DNA from: Ceratotherium simum simum
Taxonomy: Eukaryota > Chordata > Mammalia > Perissodactyla > Rhinocerotidae
Assembly (NCBI RefSeq): GCF_000283155.1
Contig: NW_004454173.1
Span: forward strand, 3,597,046-3,661,045
Length of the DNA: 64,000 nt
Direction: 5' to 3'
This document shows, piece after piece, positions 57,412-64,000 of this stretch; position 1 is the first letter of the stretch; every line of letters begins with the position of its first letter. The position numbers and the translations under genes are program-made. The notes under the pieces were generated by a model. It did not search any database. It was not told the origin of the DNA and saw nothing but the letters and a program-made list of their open reading frames with translations.

Positions 57412-60268
57412 TTTTTCTGAAAAGATTAACAAAATTGACATCTTTAGCTAGACTAACTAAGAAAAAAGAGAAAGACTCAAACAAATAAAATCAGAAATGA
57501 AAGAGGAGACATTACTACCACTTCAACAAAAGTAAAAAGGATTATGAGAGTACTATGAACAATTGTATGCCAACAAATTGGATAAGTTAAAAGAAATAGA
57601 CAATTTCCTAGAAATATATAACCTACCAAGACTGAATCATGAAGAAATAGAAAATATGAACAGATCTATTACTAGTAAGGAAATTGAATCCGTAACCAAA
57701 AACCTCCCAACAAAAAAAATTCCAGGACTAGATAGCCTCATTGGTGAATTCTACTAAACACTTAAAAAGGAATACCAATCCTTCTCAAACTTTTCCAAAA
57801 AAATTGAAGAAGAGGAAACACTTCCAAACCATTTTATGAAGCCAGTATTATCCTGATACCTAAGTCAGAAAAAGACATTACAAGAAAAAAAAACTACAGG
57901 CCAATATCCCTGATGAATATACATGAAAAAATCCTCAACAAAATACTAGCAAACTCAATCCAACAGCACATTAAAAGAGGCATACACCATGACCAAGTGG
58001 GATTTATCCCTAGGATGCAAGGATGGTTCAATATATGAAAATCAATCAACATGATACACCTTACTATCAGAATGAAGGACAAAAATCTCATGATGATCTC
58101 AATAGATACAGAAAGCATTTGACAAAATCCAACATCCTTCTTGATAAAAAACACTCAACAAACTAGGAATAAAAGGAAATTGTTTCAACATACTAAAGAC
58201 CATATATGAAAAGCCCACAGCTGACATCATGCTGAATGGTGAAAAACTGAAAGCTTTTCCTCTAAGATCAGCAATAAGGCACAGAGGCCCATTCTTACCA
58301 CTTTTATTCAACATAGTATGAGAAGTTCCAGCCAGAGCAATTAGGCAAAAAAAAGAAATAAAAGGCATTCAAATTGGAAAAGAAGAACTAAAATTATCTC
58401 TGTTTACAGATGACATGATCTTACATGTAGAAAGCCCTAAAGATTTCACAAAAAAATCTATTAGAACTAATAAACGAATTCAGTAAAGTTGCAGGATACA
58501 AAATCACCATACAAAAATCAGTTGTATTTCTACACACTAACATTGAACTATCTGAAAAAGAAATTAAGAAAACAATACCATTTATAATAGCCCCCAAAAC
58601 AATGAAATACTTAGGAATAAACTTAACCAAGGAGGTGAAAGACTTTTACACTGAAAACTACAAAACATTGCTGAAAGTAATCAAAGAAGACAAAAATAAA
58701 TGGAAAGATATCCTGTGTTCATGGATTGGAAGACTTAATATTGTTAAAAATGTCCATACTATCCCAAGCAATCTACAGATTCAATGCAATCTCTATCAAA
58801 ATCCCAATGGTATTTTTTACAGAAATAGAAAAAACAAACTTAAAATTCATATGGAACCACAAAGGACCCCAAATAGCCCAAACAATCTTGAGAAAGAAGA
58901 ACAAAGCTGGAGGTGTCACACTTCCTGATTTTGAACTATATTACAAACTATAATAAGGAAAACAGTATGGTACTGGCATAAAGATACACATATAAACCAA
59001 TGGAACAGAACAGAGAGCCCACAAACAAATCCACGTATACTGTCAACTGACCTTTGACAAGAACACCAAGAATACACAATAGGGAAAGCATAGTCTCTTC
59101 AATAAATAATGCTGGGAAAACTGAACATCTTCACACACAAAAAATGAAATCAGACCTTTATCTTATACTATACACAAAGATGAACTTAAAATGGATTAAA
59201 GACTTAAACATAAGACCTGAAACTGTAAAACTCCTAGAAGAAAACAAAGAGGAAAAGCTTCAGGACATTGGTCTTGGAATGATTTCTTGGATATGACACC
59301 AAAAACACAAGCAACAAAAGCAAAAATAGACAAATGGAACCACATCAAATTAAAAAGCTCTGCACGGCGAAGTAAACAATCAACAGAGTGAAAAGGCAAC
59401 CTACAGAATCAGAGAAAATATTTGCAAACCATATATCTGATGAGGGGTAAATATCCGAAACATATAAGGAACTCATGCAACTCAATAGCAAAAAAACCCA
59501 AATAACCCAATTAAAAAATGGGCAGAGGAATGGAATATATATTTTTCCAAAGAGACATGCAAATACAACGTGTACATGAAAAGGGAAATGCAAATCAAAT
59601 CCACAATGCAGTATCATCTCATACCTATTAGGATGTTCATGATAAAAAGCCCAGAAAACAGCAGATGTTGGAGAGGATGTAGAGAAATTGGCACCCTTGT
59701 GCCCTATTGGTGGGAATGTAAAATGGTGCTGCCGCTATGGAAAACAGAATGGAGGTTCCTCAAAAAATTAAAAAATGGAATTACCATATAATTTAAAAAC
59801 CCCACTTGCAGCATTATTCACAACAGCCAAGAGGTGAAAATAACCTGAAGGTCCATTGATGGATGAATGGATTAAAAAATGTGGTATATGCATACGATGG
59901 AATATTATTCAGCCATAAAGAAAAGGAAATTCTGTCAGATGCTGCAACATGGATGAATCCTGAAGACAATTTGCTAAAAAATTAGCCAATCACAAAAGGA
60001 CAAATACTGCATGATCCCACTTATATGAGGTATCTAAAGCAATCAAACTCTTGGAAGCAGAAAGTACAGTGATTGTTGCTGGGGGCTGGGGGGAGGGAGA
60101 AATGGGGAGTTGTTGTTCAATGGGTAAAAAATGTTAGTCATGCAAGATGAAAAAGTTCTAGAGATCTGCTGTACAAAATTGTGCTTAAGTTAACAATACT
60201 GGACTGTACTCTAAAAACTCTGTTGAGAGTAGATCTCATGTTATGTGTTTCTTACCACAATAAAAAAA
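57412..60268 (+). mobile_element. 5'-truncated L1, about 2.9 kb, ORF2 remnants
   Basis: Sense L1 from within ORF2 to the poly-A. Open pieces lie at 57563-57757 (start of the RT region, '[20 protein letters not shown]'), 58602-58953 and 59054-59296. Nucleotide landmarks: 'aaactacaggccaatatccc', 'gaccaagtgggatttatccc', 'ctgtttacagatgacatgat' and 'atggaatattattcagccat'. At 58400-58420 the RT core reads F-T-D-D-M where FADD is usual, so the catalytic aspartates remain but the alanine does not. Stops and indels between the pieces make it inactive. No endonuclease domain or ORF1 is present. It ends 'caataaaaaaaag'. No clear target duplication. Minus-strand frames here are shadows. Confidence 0.93.
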
Positions 60269-60274
60269 AGTGAA

Positions 60275-60935
60275 TGCACCTTATAATAGCAAAGAAATGC
60301 AAATAAAAAATTATCACCTGTCACATCAGTGAGTGTTTAAAAAATGCTGGTGAGAGTTCCCTGAGGCAGGCTCTCTCACTTCCTGCTAGTTACAGTATAA
60401 ATTGGCAGGCACATCGTTTTGAAAAACTCTTTGGAAATATGCTTCAAATGGTCTTAAAAATGTTTATACCTTTTGATGTAATAATTTTACTTGTAGGAAT
60501 CTGTTCGCATACAGTAATAACAAATATAAATATGTTTATTATTTATAAGACCCCAATTAGTATCTTCTCAATGTTCCATAAGAAGGGAATAGTTAATAAA
60601 TGTCGATTTATACGACGAAATAACAAAAATGTTGATGAAGTTTTAGTGACAAGAAAAAACTGCTCACAATATAATATTAAGTGAAATAAAAGGCAGGATA
60701 ACAAACTGGGCATAGAGTGATAATATACAGTATTATCACCACTATGTCAAAAAAATTAAAAATTAAAAAGATGAAGGAAATACACAAAAATGTTATGTAG
60801 GGTTGTTGCTGCGTAATGAGACTATGGATGATTTAAAATAAGATTTAAAAAAATCCTTCTTTTCACATTTTCCAAACTTCTGATAAAGAGCTCATGTTAC
60901 TATTCCAATCAGGAAAAAAAAGCTATAATTTAAAA
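60275..60935 (+). mobile_element. L1 (ancient) 3' end
   Basis: Sense L1M pattern, more decayed than its left neighbour: 'caaagaaatgcaaataaaaa', 'aaattggcaggcacatcgtt', 'ttttgatgtaataattttac', 'cactatgtcaaaaaaattaa', 'ttcacattttccaaacttct'. The 2.9-kb L1 may have inserted next to or within it. Confidence 0.7.
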
Positions 60936-60939
60936 ATGA

Positions 60940-62400
60940 AATATGATCTAAGGTTTCACAAAAAAATGATCAGTTTGTCCAAACATATATTTCTGAAAGT
61001 ATCTTCTTACTCTTTAGTCTTTGCAAACATAAACAGGTAAAGTAGAAGCTAGAGTGGCCAAAAATTAGACCATTCATTCTAGAAATACTGGAAGGTATTT
61101 GATTGATTTTATTTAAGGTATGGTTAAGATAAACATAAACTTTTTCACTAAATCTTTTAATTCTAACTTAAAAGAGGTAGATATAACAGGAGGAGAAATC
61201 AAGAGACAGCCTTATATTATTTATTTGTGTAGTAAACATACGGCCTCTGGTTGTCCAAGAAATAGCATCAAGTCCCTCTGGGATGCTGTGGATGTGTCAT
61301 CCTCTTCAGGAGAGTGGTTTAGGGGAGACATAAATGAAAAGCCAAGCAGAGAGGGAGGGGAGGGTCTGCCCTGGCAGCCAGGTCAGCCAAACCCACCCTG
61401 GCTTTCAGTGGGTTGGCAGATGGCACAGCCAGATTGTTCCACCAGCCTGGAGCTACTAACTAAAACAATTACATTCAAGAAGAGAGAAATCCATGCTACA
61501 ATCAGATTCCTAATACTAGCTGGGGGGTGGTGGTAATGTTCTAATTGGTTTAAGTTGTGAGCAGAAAACTCTAATAAGAGATGGGCAGAGAAAGGTGCAA
61601 GCTGGCTTCTATAGGGATACAAGCCACCAATTCTCTGAGAAAACCAAGTTATGCCCCACCACTGTGCTCCCTTCCCAGCTCCGCCATTTGATCCCATTTG
61701 AGAAGTATTTTTTTACCTTCACTCATGTTTCCTTGAAGTCAGAGAAAGAAAATTTGGGGACCTTGGGCTCAATCTAGAAAATAGACATGGTTTTGGTGGG
61801 CCCACACTGTGTTAAAAAAAAAAAAAAAACAACAAATTTGAATGAGTTGCTGACAGTTAAAAATTGGGAGATTTGGCATAAAAATTGGGATTTGGGCTTT
61901 CTTTAAAAAAGTTAAATTTAGCAACAGTGAGCTGGTATTGTTACATGGCAACAATTAGCTGGAGATGAGTGGCAGATGCCCCTTTTAGATGGCACAGGCT
62001 CACCAATTTGCCACAGTCCTCAGTCAGCCCACTTGCTCATTTGGATTTCCACTCCTGGCCCCTGTATGCATTCCTGAGGTGTTCAGGGCTCAGAATGATT
62101 CACAAAAGTGGTCTGCTAGCCCTGTGCTACCTAAGATAAAAGGCCTCCACTGATACAAAAACTCATTCAAAGCAACACTTCCTGTAAGTAACTCTGATCA
62201 AGACAGACCTGACTAAACACTATAAACACGTTTAAAGACCTGCTGGGAAAGTAGAAAGAGATTTCCCTCTGGAAGTCAGGGGCACCATCGGCAGATAGAA
62301 TGGACAGCCTTCCAAGACTGGGACATCCTATGGGAAACTCTCAGCCTAGTGTCTGGAACTTAGTAGGAAGTTAATAAATATTTGTTTCCATCTTGCTAAG
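60940..62400. other. Mostly unique sequence
   Basis: No gene recognised. The 138-codon plus-strand frame at 61120-61536 and a 104-codon minus-strand frame at 61383-61697 overlap and lack motifs. An A-run lies at 61815-61831. 'cctagtgtctggaacttagt' and 'aggaagttaataaatatttg' at 62347-62386 look like an L2 or MIR tail. Confidence 0.45.
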
Positions 62401-63505
62401 AGCAGATGCAGAGCACAGCAAGGAGGAAATGGAGCCAGAACAGTGTAATGCAATGCACAAAAGCACAGCATGCCAAGAGAGGAGGAGGGAGGAGGTAATC
62501 GTAGCTTAGAGAGCAGTAGCAGCAACAGAACAAGCCTAGAGAAGTTAGAAGGACAGAGCCAGGGACTATAGCAATGGTTGGCTGCCTAACCGCAGCATGA
62601 GTCTGGTAGATCTTCGCCAGTCACACATCTAGATAGCAGGTAGGAGCATAGAGTAGATAGATGAAGACAATATTAATCAAGCAGAAATTCAGACAGAAAT
62701 TCATGCCTAGACACTAGTGATAAGAAAGCATTTAACAGTTCAGTGAAGGACTGTTGGTTAAAACTATAACAGAATATATATACATAAAATACACAGAATA
62801 TGTAAAATATGCAGAACAGCTGTATTCAGTTGAAGTATAGAATTTCTATAGTTACCTGAAATAATTGTTTAAATTTTTGTGTGTGTGTGGCTTACCAATG
62901 GCATGGCTTTAGTTACTCTGAAATAATTTATTCCTAAAACCTTAATTAAAAAAAATCAGTTACTAACTGAAGCAAAATTTCCTGAAGCATCACGTCACTA
63001 CAGTAACAACCTGTCAGAGAATGTTAGACAAAGGGTGTTGAACTGGGAGATGGAAGGTTACAGATGCAATTTTTTTTTTCCTAGCCTTTTCCTTAGGGTC
63101 ACAGCCAACCAGTCACTGTTTATATATAGGGTAGCTTTTGCAGTATTTATTTCTTTAAATATTTAACAGTCTTGAGAGGCAGCGACTGGCAACAATATGT
63201 AGAGTTTCTAGCATGCTATGAGTGCTTAAAAAACGGTAAAACAATAAAATCCTGCATGATGAAAAACAGCAGTCAGTAAATCTATTATACACACTCTAAC
63301 ATATTTCAAAACCATAGTAGTAACTATTTAGAAAAGCATAAAGAAGTAAATACAGTGCATTGATTAAATTCTGGTAATAAGGGAACATTTATATTCATTA
63401 AAAAGTTCACCCAGGTAATTTCCTCTTAAATTCCTCAGGGGATTGAGAAAAGGTATGGGAAAAGTGGATAGAGTATGGATTAAAAAAGAAAACAACTTTT
63501 CTTTT
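62401..63505. other. Repeat-poor flank of the right-hand CpG island
   Basis: AT-rich unique DNA with no recognisable interspersed repeat. No gene seen. It leads into rising CpG density after 63510. Confidence 0.45.
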
Positions 63506-63509
63506 TAAA

Positions 63510-64000
63510 CCATTTGGAACTCTGCTGACGACAAACCGGGTGGCTGCATCCTGTACAATGGCGGGGTGCTCCAAGTGCCTTCAAAACGCCTTCGAATCCA
63601 CCACCAAATAGCAAAGCGCTCCACGTTTCTAGACGTCTTCAAGCTTTGCGGGACTTGGTTTTGGAAGAAGAGACACCCAGGTGCGTGTGGGCGACACCTC
63701 CAGATGTCTGCAGCCACACAGTGACATCGCGAAAGCAAATGCTCTTACACCCGGAGAGGAAGTTCTTTTTTTACATCTACTAAACCCGGGACAACTAGGC
63801 TAGGCTCGGGACCCCGACCGCTGCGCTTCCGGGGTCCTGTGCAGCCTTCGGCGGCGGCAGCCCCGGCGGCCAGGGCTGAGGACCCCGCGCTGTGAGTTTG
63901 GAGAAGGAGGCGGGAAAAGAAAAACAGAGCTGCTCCTTTAAGACTTCCTTTCCCTTTTACTCTATGTTTACATAACACGGGCCGGCGGGCCGCGGGGCCC
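63510..64000. promoter_or_regulatory. CpG island running off the right edge
   Basis: By my count about 14 CpGs lie in 63520-63755 and 19 more in 63785-64000, ending in 'ggccggcgggccgcggggcc'. The density is still rising at the edge, so the island continues outside the window. 'ctatgtttacataa' at 63961-63974 carries a forkhead-type core, and 'gctgtgagt' at 63890-63897 is a possible plus-strand splice donor with a weak exon side. Most likely the promoter and first-exon region of a gene whose body lies to the right, though a minus-strand or bidirectional promoter is possible. Minus-strand frames of 77 codons here (63505-63738, 63745-63978) have no motif. Confidence 0.6.

Noticed and set aside
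57894..58630. Minus-strand frames of 69-89 codons with hydrophobic segments
   Set aside because: They are the antisense of L1 ORF2, whose A-rich sense strand gives F/I/L-rich shadow frames.
61120..61536. 138-codon plus-strand frame
   Set aside because: No motif, poor start context, amino-acid composition of random DNA, and an overlapping frame on the other strand. Kept only as a note.
63745..63978. 77-codon minus-strand frame in the right CpG island as a gene
   Set aside because: GC-rich DNA gives long frames by chance, and the sequence has no recognisable domain.
1..64000. A novel multi-gene system such as a biosynthetic or defence cluster
   Set aside because: The window is vertebrate non-coding DNA without adjacent intact genes. 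The only structures not explained by known repeat classes are the 41-bp array, the CpG island at 40 kb and the coding relic at 51.6 kb.

Overview
The window reads as non-coding DNA from a placental mammal, most likely an odd-toed ungulate and probably a horse or close relative. The evidence is at least six copies of a tRNA-derived SINE of the equine ERE type (A-box-like 'tagcggttaagtg', B-box-like 'gggttcggatccc', A-rich tail), on a background of MIR, L2, L1M/L1MA, MaLR/ERVL LTR and hAT fragments shared by placental mammals. Base composition is ordinary and CpG is depleted except at two places. No bacterial, plasmid or phage feature is present.

I find no protein-coding exon I can name. Nearly all open frames are under about 110 codons and lie in repeats, simple sequence or unique DNA without coding character. 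The longest (221 codons, minus strand, 40187-40852) owes its length to a CpG-rich stretch without stop codons. The window is therefore best seen as intergenic DNA or large introns carrying regulatory sequence.

Layout. 1-4100: mostly unique. 4128-4396: a 269-bp almost pure purine tract. 7040-8615: an antisense ERVL-type LTR split by an ERE, with an unassigned repeat beside it. 10.3-20 kb: dense L2, MIR, L1 and ERE, with L1 pieces nested in L2 pieces. 20270-21690: a 41-bp-unit minisatellite of about 34 copies, the most unusual structure here. 22-24 kb: an L1 fragment, a complete hAT-type element with 8-bp target duplications, and a CA repeat. 24.4-34.6 kb: mostly unique, with scattered L2 and MIR. 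34.6-36.3 kb: a long L2 copy that still shows its reverse-transcriptase motif. 39.7-42.4 kb: a repeat-poor block around an isolated CpG island at about 40.23-40.49 kb. 42.4-50.5 kb: MIRs, an MLT1-like LTR and a young ERE. 51.6-52.1 kb: a decayed coiled-coil coding fragment interrupted by a young ERE. 54.4-55.7 kb: repeat-poor. 56.7-60.9 kb: L2 followed by three L1 pieces, including a 2.9-kb L1 3' half. 62.4-64 kb: repeat-poor sequence rising into a CpG island that runs off the right edge, probably the promoter region of a gene beyond the window.

Repeat family names come from remembered consensus patterns, not from a search. Boundaries are approximate unless target-site duplications are stated.
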